A stretch of 64,000 nucleotides of DNA from Rhodovastum atsumiense (GCA_026225115.1 JAMFSE010000144.1:1-64000); one strand, 5' to 3'; positions 36,251 to 45,782 are shown, counted from the stretch's first letter. Translations and numbers: made by a program. Notes: generated by a model not told the origin, from the sequence alone.

Positions 36251-36889
36251 TCACTTGATCTTGAATTCAGCCTCGGTCAGCTTGCGGATATCCTCAACGC
36301 TGACATCCGGCGCATGATCAACCAACAGCAGTGACGGCGTGGCATTCTTATCCACTTCGAACACCGCGAGATCCGTAATGATCAGGCTGACGACGCCCTT
36401 GCCGGTCAGCGGCAGCGTGCATTCCTTCAGGATTTTCGGCTCGCCCTTGGCGGTATGCTCCATCAGCACCACCACCCGCGGCACGCCGGCGACCAGGTCC
36501 ATGGCGCCGCCCATGCCCTTCACCATTTTGCCCGGCACCATCCAATTGGCGAGATCGCCGTTCTGCGCCACCTGCAAGGCGCCCAGGATCGAGATGTTGA
36601 TATGGCCGCCGCGGATCATCGCAAAACTATCCGCCGAGCTGAAAAAACTCGTCGTCGGAATCTGCGTCACGGTCTGTTTGCCGGCATTGATGAGGTCGGC
36701 GTCCTCCTCGCCCTCGTAGGGGAACGGGCCCATGCCGAGCATACCGTTTTCCGACTGCAGCTGGATCGAAATATCATCCGGAATATGATTGGCTACCAGC
36801 GTCGGAATGCCGATGCCGAGGTTGACGTAAAATCCGTCTTCCAGTTCGGCGGCGGCGCGGGCCGCCATTTCATCGCGAGTCCAAGGCAT
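36251..36889 (-). CDS. scoB: 3-oxoacid CoA-transferase, subunit B
   Basis: The 212-residue subunit carries the catalytic Glu E47 in [15 protein letters not shown]. The early [12 protein letters not shown] and [25 protein letters not shown] are typical of SCOT beta chains. With ScoA it moves CoA between succinyl-CoA and acetoacetate. It follows scoA directly, and the nearby thiolase and PHA genes fit a role in acetoacetate or polyhydroxybutyrate use. An acetate CoA-transferase (AtoDA) is the alternative. Confidence 0.95.
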   Translation of the reverse strand: MPWTRDEMAARAAAELEDGFYVNLGIGIPTLVANHIPDDISIQLQSENGMLGMGPFPYEGEEDADLINAGKQTVTQIPTTSFFSSADSFAMIRGGHINISILGALQVAQNGDLANWMVPGKMVKGMGGAMDLVAGVPRVVVLMEHTAKGEPKILKECTLPLTGKGVVSLIITDLAVFEVDKNATPSLLLVDHAPDVSVEDIRKLTEAEFKIK

Positions 36890-37600
36890 CTATGCGGCCC
36901 TTTTCTGAACGGTGCGCTGCTCGATTCGCTTGTCGACCTTATCAAGCTTGATCAGCCGCTTCACAAAAATCCCCGGCGTGATGATATGGTCCGCATCGAT
37001 CTCGCCCGGCTCAACCAGATGCTCCACTTCGGCCACCGTAAACTTTGAAGCCGTGGCCATCACCGGATTAAAATTCCGCGCCGTCTTGCGGTACACCAGA
37101 TTGCCCTCGGTATCGCCTTTCCAGGCGTGCACGATCGACAAATCGGCAACCAACCCGCGCTCCATAACGTAATGCCGGCCGTCGAACTCCCGCGTCTCCT
37201 TGCCCTCGGCGATCTGCGTGCCATACCCGGTCGCGGTGAAAAAAGCCGGTATCCCAGCGCCGCCGGCGCGAATGCGCTCCGCCAGCGTTCCTTGCGGATT
37301 GAACTCGATCTCCAACTCACCGGAGAGATATTGTTTCGCAAAAGTGGCGTTCTCCCCAACATAGGAAGAAATCATCTTCTTCACCTGCCGGGTCTGCAAC
37401 AAAATCCCCAGGCCGACATCATCAATGCCCGCATTGTTGGAAACGATGGTCAGGTCCTTAACCCCGGAATCCCGGATCGCCTCGATCAACGCCGCCGGAA
37501 TGCCGCATAACCCGAACCCGCCGGCCATAATCGTCATGCCATCCTTAAGCACGCCCTCAAGCGCCGCCTTGGCATCCGGGAAAACCTTGCTCACCGCCAT
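36890..37600 (-). CDS. scoA: 3-oxoacid CoA-transferase, subunit A
   Basis: The 236-residue alpha chain has DGMTIMAGGFGLCGIPAALIEAI, the glycine-rich CoA-binding segment, and SSYVGENATFAKQYLSGELEIEFNPQGTLAERIRAGG. The signature for the transferase 1 family is complete. Its stop is adjacent to the scoB start. A complete palindromic element separates it from the upstream thiolase gene. Confidence 0.95.
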   Translation of the reverse strand: MAVSKVFPDAKAALEGVLKDGMTIMAGGFGLCGIPAALIEAIRDSGVKDLTIVSNNAGIDDVGLGILLQTRQVKKMISSYVGENATFAKQYLSGELEIEFNPQGTLAERIRAGGAGIPAFFTATGYGTQIAEGKETREFDGRHYVMERGLVADLSIVHAWKGDTEGNLVYRKTARNFNPVMATASKFTVAEVEHLVEPGEIDADHIITPGIFVKRLIKLDKVDKRIEQRTVQKRAA

Positions 37601-37635
37601 TCGAACGCCCCCAATAAGGAATTAAGTAGGATAAG

Positions 37636-37772
37636 TCCAAGCGGTTCTTTTTTGAAAAAAAGAACCAAAAAACTTTTGCTACTCTGGGCCTGGGGCGTTG
37701 GCGCGGACAACGCCCCAGGCCCAGCATAAAAAGTCTTTTTGCTTCTTTTTCTTCAGAAAAAGAAGGCCTTCC
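37636..37772 (-). repeat. Palindromic intergenic element, complete copy 8 (after the thiolase gene)
   Basis: This complete copy abuts the thiolase stop. The core is a perfect inverted repeat with 15-bp arms at 37686-37700 (GGGCCTGGGGCGTTG) and 37708-37722 around a 7-base loop. Both outer hairpins are intact (CTTCTTTTTCT type at the thiolase end and GTTCTTTTTT type at the scoA end). Confidence 0.92.
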
Positions 37773-38945
37773 TCACCTTTCCAGGCACATCGCCACGCCC
37801 ATGCCGCCGCCGATGCACAATGTCGCCAGGCCTTTTTTGGCGTCGCGGCGTTTCATCTCGAACAGCAGGGTGTTGAGGATGCGTGCGCCCGAGGCGCCGA
37901 TCGGGTGGCCGATGGCGATGGCGCCGCCGTTTACGTTTACTTTCTCGGGGTCCAGGCCGAGCGCTTTGGTGACCGAGCAGGCCTGTGCGGCAAACGCCTC
38001 ATTGGCTTCGATCAGGTCGAGGTCGGCGACGCTCCAGCCAGCCCGGGCCAGCGCTTTTTTGGAGGACGGGATCGGTCCGGTGCCCATCAGCGCCGGGTCG
38101 ACGCCAGCGGTTGCGAAGCTGACGATGCGGGCGAGCGGGCTGAGGCCCCGCTTTTCGGCTTCGGCGGCGGACATCACCACCACGGCGGCCGCGCCGTCGT
38201 TGATGCCCGAGGCATTGCCGGCCGTCACGGTGCCGTCTTTCTGGAAAGCCGGCCGCAGCTTCGCCATCGTCTCGATCGAAGCGTCATGGCGGATATATTC
38301 ATCGTCGGAAACCACGGTCTCGCCCTTGCGGGTGGTCACGGTCACCGGGGCAATTTCGTCCTTGAACTTGCCGGCCTTCTGCGCTGCCGAGGCCTTCTGC
38401 TGGCTGAGCGCCGCAAACGCATCCTGTTCGTCGCGGGTGATCTGATATTCCTTGGCGACGTTCTCGGCGGTGACGCCCATGTGGTAGCCCTGGAACGCGT
38501 CCCACAGCCCGTCCTTCAACATGCTGTCGAGGAAGGTGAGGTCCCCCATCTTGGTGCCGCCCCGCAGGTACGCCACGTGATTTGCCTGGCTCATGCTTTC
38601 CTGGCCGCCGGCGACGACGATGTCGCTCTCACCGGTGCGGATCTGCTGGGCGGCGAGCGCCACGGCGCGCAGGCCGGAACCGCAGAGCTGGTTGATGCCG
38701 AAGGCGGTTTTCGAATCCGGAATACCGGCGCCGCGCGCCGCCTGCCTGGCCGGGTTTTGCCCCTGTCCCGCGGACAGGATCTGGCCCAGGATCACTTCAT
38801 CCACTTCTTCCGGCGAGAGGCCGGCGCGTTCGATGGCCGCCTTCAACGCCGTGATGCCGAGCAGATGGGCCGGAACGGCGCCAAAAACGCCGTTAAAGCT
38901 GCCCACCGGGGTCCGCGCTGCGGAAACAATAACAACGTCACTCAT
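37773..38945 (-). CDS. phaA: Acetyl-CoA C-acetyltransferase (beta-ketothiolase)
   Basis: The 390-residue thiolase has the active-site residues C88 in [11 protein letters not shown]347 in [12 protein letters not shown] and C377 in LCIGGGMG. These are within one residue of their positions in the Zoogloea enzyme. It condenses two acetyl-CoA to acetoacetyl-CoA or does the reverse. With scoAB and the PhaC-like gene it suits polyhydroxybutyrate and ketone-body metabolism. The reductase PhaB is not in the window. Confidence 0.95.
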   Translation of the reverse strand: MSDVVIVSAARTPVGSFNGVFGAVPAHLLGITALKAAIERAGLSPEEVDEVILGQILSAGQGQNPARQAARGAGIPDSKTAFGINQLCGSGLRAVALAAQQIRTGESDIVVAGGQESMSQANHVAYLRGGTKMGDLTFLDSMLKDGLWDAFQGYHMGVTAENVAKEYQITRDEQDAFAALSQQKASAAQKAGKFKDEIAPVTVTTRKGETVVSDDEYIRHDASIETMAKLRPAFQKDGTVTAGNASGINDGAAAVVVMSAAEAEKRGLSPLARIVSFATAGVDPALMGTGPIPSSKKALARAGWSVADLDLIEANEAFAAQACSVTKALGLDPEKVNVNGGAIAIGHPIGASGARILNTLLFEMKRRDAKKGLATLCIGGGMGVAMCLER

Positions 38946-38988
38946 AGCAGGCTTCCTTTGGTTGAGTTTGTATCTGGTTTACCTGGTC

Positions 38989-40216
38989 TCAAGATAGGCG
39001 GTGCAGCCAGTTCGCGAAAGGCTGCCATAATGCGTCCTGTGCATTGGTGCCCGCGATCATGCCGATATGTCCAGAAGCAGGTTCGATAATCGTTGCATTT
39101 TTGAATGCGGCGGCCAGCGGCCGCGCACTTTCCGGCGGCACCAGCCGGTCGCGCGCCGGGATGGCGCAGAATACCGGGCCGTCGAATTGCGCCGGGTTCA
39201 CCGCCAGCCCGGCGATCCGCCAATTGCCTGAAGCCGGGTTATTGCCGCCATACCAGCCGCCAATCGCCTCCCGCGCCACGGGCGCCGCCAGCGGAACGCC
39301 ATCCGCCAGCCAGTCCTCCATGGCCACGAACCGCCTGGCCCGGGCGCAGCTTTTGTCCAGCTGCGCGAAGCTGCGGTATTTCTCCCCAACCCCGAATGGG
39401 TCGATCATTGTGAACAGGGTCTGCAAGGCGTCGATCGAAAGCGCGCCGGAGAATTGCATTATCGGCTCGAGCATGGGCAGGGTTTCGCTGACCGATTTCG
39501 CCTGCGCCGGGTCGGCGGCATGAAAATCCCATGGTGTCGCCAGCAGGGCCAGCGCCTTTATTTTCTCGGGTTGCCGCAGGGCGGCTGCCAAGGCCAACAG
39601 GCCGCCCATGCAATAGCCGGCCAGTACGATCGGTCCCGGGATACTGGCCATCGCCCGTTCCAACCGGCCGGCCACGTAATCGGTCAGGGTAAATTTGCGC
39701 TCCGTTTCGCCGGGCCACCCCCCAGTCCAACAGGTAAGCGTGGAAGCCCCGGCCTGCCAGCCAGCGCAGCATCGAATCCTCGGGCGTCAGGTCGAGAATA
39801 TAGCCGCGGTTGATCAGGCTCGGCACGAACAGCACCGCCGGGCCGCCAGCCGCCGGTCCACCGGCCGCCGGTCCGCCCCCCCAAAAATCGAGCAAACGGG
39901 TTTCCGCCTCCGCCCAGGCCACTGGCGGTTCATCGAAGCTCCGAAAATACGGGTCGCGCCGGTAGGCGGCGATCCCGGCAACAAGATCGCGGTCCTCGCG
40001 GGCCGCCGTATCAAACGCCTTTCTGAGAACTTCCGGGTCGGGCGGGCTTGCGGCGTCCCCCGTTTTCAAATGCTGAAAGGCGAGATTCCAGTTCGGCAAT
40101 GCGCTCATAAAGCCGCCGGGCCTCATCACTGCCAAGGTCAGATGCAGCAGCAGCGGGCGGGGACCCCGCCGGCTTAACGGCGCCGGCAACTCCGGCCGTA
40201 CCCCCGGCATGATCAT
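38989..40216 (-). pseudogene. phaC: PhaC-like polyhydroxyalkanoate synthase/alpha-beta hydrolase, split by a frameshift
   Basis: Two overlapping frames make one protein. The upstream part (from 40216) contains RPLLLHLTLA, VLFVPSLINRGYILDL and ends sensibly at YLLDWG. The downstream part continues with WPGETERKFTLTDYVAGRLERA, then VLAGYCMGGLLALAA, the lipase-like box with catalytic Cys. Moving between frames needs removal of one G from the six-G run at 39718-39723. It polymerises hydroxyacyl-CoA to PHA or is a related hydrolase. This may be a real mutation, a sequencing error or slippage. An in-frame Gly/Pro/Ala repeat lies near 39843-39880. Confidence 0.8.
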
Positions 40217-40379
40217 AGGCTCCGGATGCCAGTTTTAGCGCAGCACCGGCCGTACTCGCCCACAGCGCCAGCAATCCGGTCCAGGTTTCCCTTAATTCGC
40301 GGTCCGCGGCCATCGCGGCCATTTCGCTTTGCCACAGGGCTACCCAGTCCTCGGCCAGAGTATCTGTGTCATGCGCCAT
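40011..40379 (-). CDS. Small PhaE-like/accessory protein overlapping the PhaC-like gene
   Basis: The 122-residue protein has an N-terminal helical part (LAEDWVALWQSEMAAMAADRE), an Ala/Gly/Pro linker and a coil-forming DEARRLYERIAELESRLSAFE. A helical protein of this size before a PhaC-like gene resembles PhaE or phasin-like accessory subunits, but I cannot assign a family. It overlaps the first 206 bases of the PhaC-like gene in another frame, an unusually long overlap. The true PhaC start could be as late as 40108, which would reduce it to about 98 bases. Confidence 0.55.
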   Translation of the reverse strand: MAHDTDTLAEDWVALWQSEMAAMAADRELRETWTGLLALWASTAGAALKLASGAYDHAGGTAGVAGAVKPAGSPPAAAASDLGSDEARRLYERIAELESRLSAFENGGRRKPARPGSSQKGV

Positions 40380-40488
40380 GCTTTCCCCGGTAAACCCTCG
40401 GCGATCCTCCTAGCCCATAACCGCCCTGATTTGCCATATGCCAGCCCGAAACCGTCATCATTTCGGCTACGGAATTATGAATACCCAT

Positions 40489-40497
40489 TGCGCCGCA
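40489..40497. promoter_or_regulatory. Candidate PhaR operator
   Basis: TTGCGCCGCAG in the gap between phaR and the divergent PHA genes contains TGC-N3-GCA. Rhodobacter PhaR is reported to bind CTGC-N3-GCAG, so the site is one base away from that. It lies about 60 bp upstream of phaR and would allow autoregulation. Binding is not shown. Confidence 0.4.
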
Positions 40498-40558
40498 GCA
40501 TATCCCATGTGATCCTGAAACCCTTGTGGCCCAGACAAGCCGGGGGAGCAGAGACTAA

Positions 40559-41155
40559 ATGAACGAAACACCGCAGGAGCCGCAAACGCCGGTTCAAAAT
40601 CCTGTGATCGTCAAAAAATACGCCAATCGCAGGCTCTATAATACCGAGAGCTCCAGCTACATTACCCTGGAAAACCTCGCCGATATGGTGCGCGAGGATC
40701 GCGATTTCGTGGTTTATGACGCCAAATCCGGCGAAGACATCACCCGCAGCGTCCTCACCCAGATCATCGTCGAGGAGGAAGGCAAGGGCAAAGCCATGCT
40801 GCCGACCAACTTCCTGCGCCAGTTGATCGGGTTTTACGGCAATAACATGCAGAGCGTGGTGCCGCGTTATCTGGAGTCGGCGATGTCGAGCTTCGCCCGC
40901 CAGCAGGAGAACATCCGCGACGCGATGCAGAAGACCATCAGCCCGTTTCTGCCGCCTGGCATGGAAGATGTCGGGCGCAAGAATCTTGAGATGATGGAAC
41001 GCGCGATGACGCTGTTCACGCCCTTCTACCGCGAGGGCGAGGCCAAGCCGGACGAGCCGGGCAGTGAATACCGGGAAGAAATTGAGAGTCTGAAGGCTGA
41101 GGTTGAACGCCTGCAGCACCAGCTGGCGACGCTGCGCGCCAAGCAGAAACGCTGA
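40559..41155 (+). CDS. phaR: Polyhydroxyalkanoate synthesis repressor PhaR
   Basis: The 198-residue protein has the PhaR DNA-binding domain at about residues 17-80: VIVKKYANRRLYNTESSSYITLENLADMVRE and DFVVYDAKSGEDITRSVL. A PHB-accumulation regulatory domain with NNMQSVVPRYLESAM and a C-terminal coiled coil (EIESLKAEVERLQHQLATLRA) follow. It senses PHA granules and represses phasin and PHA genes. It is divergent from the PHA gene pair. Confidence 0.95.
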   Translation: MNETPQEPQTPVQNPVIVKKYANRRLYNTESSSYITLENLADMVREDRDFVVYDAKSGEDITRSVLTQIIVEEEGKGKAMLPTNFLRQLIGFYGNNMQSVVPRYLESAMSSFARQQENIRDAMQKTISPFLPPGMEDVGRKNLEMMERAMTLFTPFYREGEAKPDEPGSEYREEIESLKAEVERLQHQLATLRAKQKR

Positions 41156-41230
41156 AAACAGGGCACCCAACCCAAGTTTAACTTCTCGCGGCGCTGTCCT
41201 GCTGTAGACTGGCTCTCTGTTTAAGGGGCT

Positions 41231-41773
41231 TTGGCTTCAGGAGCGCGTGTTTTCGATAATCAGAACGGGTTTGAATATTTTCCGGCGCCGAAATATCAGC
41301 TGAGCGCGCTGCTGGGCTTGATCGGACTCGCGTCTTTAGCCGGCATTGCCTCCGCCAGCGTTGCATTGGCCAGCATGCGCGGCTGGTACGCTGTTTTGAC
41401 GCCTCCACCCTTCACCCCGCCGAACCCGCTGCCGGCTGCCGTTTGGGGTCTTTTGGGTGCCTCATATGTGCTGATGGCGGTTGCCGCCTGGCTGGTATGG
41501 CGGCGCGCAAATCCAATCAGAACCCAACGGTTGGCGATGAACGCCTGGGGTTGGCAACTGGCCATCGGCGCTGCCTGGCCGGCGGCATTCTTTGGTTTTC
41601 ACGCCATGTTCGCGGGTATAATCATCGCCGTTGCGCTGGTATCGAACATTGGGGTGACGATCCGGCAATTCGGCCGGCTCAACGCCGCCGCTGCCATTTT
41701 GCTGGTGCCGTATCTGGTCTTTGCCGGTTTTGCGCTCTATCTCAATGCGGGGTTCTGGTGGTTAAACCATTAA
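41231..41773 (+). CDS. tspO: TspO/MBR family protein
   Basis: The 180-residue membrane protein has five hydrophobic segments and the family motifs WYAVLTPPPFTPPNPLPAAVWGLL and LYLNAGFWWLN. TspO proteins bind porphyrins and affect tetrapyrrole and stress responses. The first about 20 residues (ARVFDNQNGFEYFPAPKYQ) are extra. The only in-frame start is TTG at 41231, and the AAGGGG before it is only about three bases away. It ends 19 bases before an exported ankyrin-like protein gene. Confidence 0.88.
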   Translation: MASGARVFDNQNGFEYFPAPKYQLSALLGLIGLASLAGIASASVALASMRGWYAVLTPPPFTPPNPLPAAVWGLLGASYVLMAVAAWLVWRRANPIRTQRLAMNAWGWQLAIGAAWPAAFFGFHAMFAGIIIAVALVSNIGVTIRQFGRLNAAAAILLVPYLVFAGFALYLNAGFWWLNH

Positions 41774-41792
41774 TACGCTATCTGGCGCAGCC

Positions 41793-42407
41793 ATGAAGAA
41801 AATCTCTTTCATTCCCGCCGCCGTTCTGGTCCTGGGCTTTGCCGCGCATCAGGCTGTTGCCCAGTCCGCGCCGCAGTCGTCCGGCGGCTCCTCGCCATCC
41901 GGAACCATGCAGGCTCCGCCCTTGCAGCCCAAATCGAACGACAACCAGGTGCTGCCGCCGGCTTTGCCGGGTGCGGGCGACCAGAGCCTGAACACCGCAC
42001 CCAGCGTCGCCAAGCCGCAAACCGGTGACCCGACCGTCCAGCTTTTCACCGCCATTAACGCGAACAACTATAATTCCGCCCAGGATGCGATCAGCCGCGG
42101 CGCCGATCTTAATGGCCAGAATGCGCTGGGGGAAACGCCGATCGATCTGTCGGTCAGCCTGAACCGCAACAGCATCACCTTTATGCTGCTGGGCGCCCGC
42201 AATGATTCCGGCGACGATCCGGATGCCACGGGACCCACGTCCGCCGTGCCAGCGACCAAATATTCGTCCAAAAGCGCACACGGCAAGACACTGGCCAAGA
42301 CCCAGGCCGCAGTGCCGATCAAGCTGATCGAAAACCCGAATGCGGCCCCCGGCAACAACCCGGGCACGCCAAATGCGCAGGCGGGGTTCCTCGGCTTCGA
42401 CAAATAG
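41793..42407 (+). CDS. Exported ankyrin-repeat-like protein of unknown function
   Basis: The 204-residue product has a signal peptide ending near AVAQSAP and a low-complexity Ser/Pro/Gln stretch. One or two ankyrin-like motifs follow in LFTAINANNYNSAQDAISRGADLNGQNALGETPIDLSVSLN. The C-terminus is disordered. It is probably periplasmic, and a protein-binding role is possible. It precedes kdpD by about 62 bp on the same strand. Confidence 0.75.
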   Translation: MKKISFIPAAVLVLGFAAHQAVAQSAPQSSGGSSPSGTMQAPPLQPKSNDNQVLPPALPGAGDQSLNTAPSVAKPQTGDPTVQLFTAINANNYNSAQDAISRGADLNGQNALGETPIDLSVSLNRNSITFMLLGARNDSGDDPDATGPTSAVPATKYSSKSAHGKTLAKTQAAVPIKLIENPNAAPGNNPGTPNAQAGFLGFDK

Positions 42408-42469
42408 GCCGGCTGCGGTGTGCGCCGCGCGACTGTTTCATTTCGCATTATTGATCTAGCCTCCCGGCA

Positions 42470-45091
42470 ATGATGCGCGACTCCCGCCCGGATCCGGATG
42501 CATTGCTGGCTGGCCTGCATCGCGAAACGCGCGGCCGCCTGAAAATCTTCCTCGGCGCTGCGCCCGGCGTCGGCAAAACCTGGGAAATGCTGGTCGCCGC
42601 CAACCATAAGCGGCAGGCGGGCATCGATGTGGTCGCGGGCTTGATTGAAACCCATGGCAGGGTGGAAACCATCGAGGAAATCGGTGAATTAGAGGTCCTG
42701 CCGCGAAGCAAAATCCCCTATCGCGGCCAGACGCTGGAGGAATTCGACCTCGACGCCGCTTTGGCCCGCAAGCCGGCACTGCTGCTGGTCGACGAGCTTG
42801 CCCATACCAACGCGCCCGGGCTGCGCCATGCCAAACGCTGGCAGGACGTGCGGGAGATTCTCGACGCCGGCATCGATGTCTGGACCACGGTAAACATCCA
42901 GCATCTGGAGAGCCTGAACGATCCGGTGGCCCGCATCACCGGGGTGAGGGTCGCCGAGACCATTCCGGATACCGTGCTGGACCTGGCCGATGAGATCGAG
43001 CTGGTGGACTTGCCGCCGGCCGAGCTGCGCGCCCGGCTGGAAGAAGGCAAAATTTATCGCAAGGACGTCGCCAGCCGCGCTTTGGGTGAGTTTTTCCGGG
43101 AAGGAAATCTGGGCGCATTGCGCGAGATGGCGCTACGCCGGGTCGCCCAGCGCGTCGATAAGGACGTCACCCGCTACATGCGGGCCCAAGCGATCCCGGG
43201 ACCCTGGCCGGCCAGCGAGCGGGTGCTGGCACTGATTGGTGCGGATGCATCGGCGGATAACGTGGTGCGGCATGCGGCGCGGCTGGCCGATGCGCTACGG
43301 GCGCCGATGGTCGCCTTTCATGTCGAGCGGCAGGACGATAATGCGAATGTTCAGCACGCCTTGGACCTGACGGTGCAGTTGGGCGGGACGGTTGCCACCA
43401 CCACCACATCGGATACTGTCACCGCCGCACTGAATTACGCCGCCGCGCACAACATTACCCATATCGTAATTGGGCGGGGTACGACCCGGCCCTGGTGGCG
43501 CTTTGGCGGCCGCACCATGGGCGAGGTGCTTACCCGAAAGGCCGCAGCCTATACCTTGCATTTCGTACCGGTGCCGGCCTCGCCCGCAGCCCGTGTCAAA
43601 GCCGCTTCGCCGAAGCCGGCCTGGCAAAACTATGCGGTCATTGCTGCGATACTGGCTGTCGTCACATTGGCCGGCACGGAACTGCGCGCCTATATTCCGC
43701 AGGAGGCGATGGGGCTTATCTTCATTGCGGTTATCGCCGGCGCCGCCAGCCGGCTTGGGCGCGCCGCCGGGCTGGTGACCTCGATTGCCGGCTTCCTGCT
43801 TTGGAACTTCTTCTTCCTATCGCCGATTTTTACGTTCTCCGTTTCCGACCCGCGCGATGTCGTGGCCCTGGTGGTGTTTTTGCTGGTCGGCATCGTCACC
43901 GGCTCGCTGGCCGGGCGGGTGCGGCTGGAAGCGGAAAACGCCAGCGCCCGGATCGAGGCTTTGCGGCGGATATCCTTGTTCGGACAGCGGTTCTCCGGCG
44001 CCGCGACGCAGGCCGATGTATTGCGAGGTGCTGCCGCGGAAGCGGCTGCGATGACCGCCGGAGGCGTGGTGATGCTGGCCGACAAGCAAGTCCTGCAGTC
44101 GCCCATCTCGGAGCCGGCCGGCACCTGGCTGGATGACGCTGCACTGGCCGCAGCCGACTGGTCGCTCCGGAATAATATTGAAACCGGCATCGGCACTGCC
44201 ACGCTGCCCTCCGTCCCCTGGCGCTTCATCCCACTGCGCGTTGGCGGGAGTCCCGTCGGGATATTGGGCGCGAAACCGAATGGACCCCCCCCGGAACCGC
44301 TGTCGCAGACCTTGGCGGCGCTGGCGGATCAAACCGCAATGGCGCTGGAACGCGTGCGCCTGACCATCAATGCTGCCCAGACCGAAGCGCGGCAAGACAG
44401 CCAGAAACTGCGCACGGCGCTGCTTTCCTCGCTCTCGCATGATCTGCGCACGCCGCTGACCGCCATCCGTGGCGCCGCTGAAACCCTGGCCAGCGCTGGG
44501 CCTGCGCTGGATGCGGCCACGACTGCCGATTTGCTGGCCAGCATCACCGAGGATACCGGGCGGATGACGAAATTTCTCTCCAACATCATGGAAATGGCGC
44601 GGGTGGAAACCGGCGAGATCAACGCGCGGCGCGAAAATCTGCAGCTTGCCGAAATCATCGAGGCGGCGGTCGCGCGCGTTCCAGGCGCCACCTACGCTGG
44701 CGTCAATATTGCCGATGACGCCAGCCATGTGCTGGCGGATGCAGCACTACTGGAGCAAATCCTCGTCAATATTCTGGACAATGCGGTGAAATACGCGCCG
44801 GAGGGCAGCCGCATCGCCATCTCCGCGCGCCGCTCCGGTGGAAAAATCGCCCTTTCAATATCTGATGAAGGGGTGGGCATTCCCGCTGAAGATTTGCCGC
44901 ATGTTTTCGACAGTTTTTTCCGCGCGACCCGCGGCGACCGGGTGGCGCCCGGCACAGGCCTTGGCCTTGCCATCGCCAAGGCGTTCACCGAGGCCATGGG
45001 CGGCAGCATCCGCGCCCAGAGCCCCCGCTTTGATCTGCCGGCCGACGGCGCGCCCGGCACCGTCATCACGCTCGAACTGCCGCCCGCATGA
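42470..45091 (+). CDS. kdpD: Sensor histidine kinase KdpD
   Basis: The 873-residue protein has an N-terminal KdpD domain with Walker A GAAPGVGKT at residues 29-37 and the LLVDELAHTNAPGLRH motif. A universal-stress-like domain, four membrane segments (DUF4118 region near residues 390-490) and a GAF-like region follow. The kinase core has H657 in LSHDLRTPLTAIRG and an ATPase with NILDNAVKYAPEG and GTGLGLAIAKAF. It senses low potassium or turgor. kdpFABC is not in the window. Confidence 0.97.
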   Translation: MMRDSRPDPDALLAGLHRETRGRLKIFLGAAPGVGKTWEMLVAANHKRQAGIDVVAGLIETHGRVETIEEIGELEVLPRSKIPYRGQTLEEFDLDAALARKPALLLVDELAHTNAPGLRHAKRWQDVREILDAGIDVWTTVNIQHLESLNDPVARITGVRVAETIPDTVLDLADEIELVDLPPAELRARLEEGKIYRKDVASRALGEFFREGNLGALREMALRRVAQRVDKDVTRYMRAQAIPGPWPASERVLALIGADASADNVVRHAARLADALRAPMVAFHVERQDDNANVQHALDLTVQLGGTVATTTTSDTVTAALNYAAAHNITHIVIGRGTTRPWWRFGGRTMGEVLTRKAAAYTLHFVPVPASPAARVKAASPKPAWQNYAVIAAILAVVTLAGTELRAYIPQEAMGLIFIAVIAGAASRLGRAAGLVTSIAGFLLWNFFFLSPIFTFSVSDPRDVVALVVFLLVGIVTGSLAGRVRLEAENASARIEALRRISLFGQRFSGAATQADVLRGAAAEAAAMTAGGVVMLADKQVLQSPISEPAGTWLDDAALAAADWSLRNNIETGIGTATLPSVPWRFIPLRVGGSPVGILGAKPNGPPPEPLSQTLAALADQTAMALERVRLTINAAQTEARQDSQKLRTALLSSLSHDLRTPLTAIRGAAETLASAGPALDAATTADLLASITEDTGRMTKFLSNIMEMARVETGEINARRENLQLAEIIEAAVARVPGATYAGVNIADDASHVLADAALLEQILVNILDNAVKYAPEGSRIAISARRSGGKIALSISDEGVGIPAEDLPHVFDSFFRATRGDRVAPGTGLGLAIAKAFTEAMGGSIRAQSPRFDLPADGAPGTVITLELPPA

Positions 45092-45777
45092 GCCCCTCGC
45101 TTGGCACCATCCTGGTGGTGGATGACGAACCGCAGATCCACCGCTTCCTTACCCCGGCTTTAACCGCCGCCAATTATCTGCCGCTGCGCGCCGAGCGCGG
45201 CGACGAGGCCCTGCGCCTGGCCGCCGCCCGCGCGCCTGACGCCATTCTACTCGACCTCGGCCTGCCCGACATGGACGGCCATTTGGTCCTCGCCAAACTC
45301 CGCGAATTCACCGATGTGCCGGTCATCATTCTATCCGCCCGCGATCGCGAGGCCGAGAAAATCCAGGCGCTCGACGCCGGCGCCGATGACTATGTGGAAA
45401 AACCGTTCGCGCTTGGGGAACTTCTGGCCCGCATCAGAACGGCGCTCCGGCACCGTCTGCGCCAGGACAATGCCGAAAAACCGCTCACCCTCGGCGGCCT
45501 GACCATTGACCCGGTCTCGCATAAAGTAACGCTGGACAACATCGTCCTGCCGCTCACCAAACGCGAGCACGCATTGCTGCTGCTGCTTGCCCGCAACCGC
45601 GGCCGCGTCCTCACGCATCGGCAAATTTTGACCGCTTTATGGGGTCCCGCCCATACCGAGGACGTCGCTTACCTGCGCGTCTATATCGGCCAGCTCCGGC
45701 GCAAATTGGGCCCAGAACCGGCGGCGCTGATCATCACCGAGCCGGGGATTGGGTATAGGCTGCAGGATGGTGAGTAA
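45088..45777 (+). CDS. kdpE: Response regulator KdpE
   Basis: The 229-residue OmpR-family protein has the phospho-acceptor D56 in AILLDLGLPDMDG and the K in the VEKPFALGELLARI segment. The winged-helix domain ends in AYLRVYIGQLRRKLGPEPA. It overlaps kdpD by four bases. It would activate kdpFABC elsewhere in the genome. Confidence 0.96.
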   Translation: MSPSLGTILVVDDEPQIHRFLTPALTAANYLPLRAERGDEALRLAAARAPDAILLDLGLPDMDGHLVLAKLREFTDVPVIILSARDREAEKIQALDAGADDYVEKPFALGELLARIRTALRHRLRQDNAEKPLTLGGLTIDPVSHKVTLDNIVLPLTKREHALLLLLARNRGRVLTHRQILTALWGPAHTEDVAYLRVYIGQLRRKLGPEPAALIITEPGIGYRLQDGE

Positions 45778-45782
45778 GGGGC

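Noticed and set aside
37698-39089. 463-codon plus-strand frame over the thiolase gene
   Set aside because: It starts inside a palindromic repeat and is antisense to a thiolase with all active-site residues.
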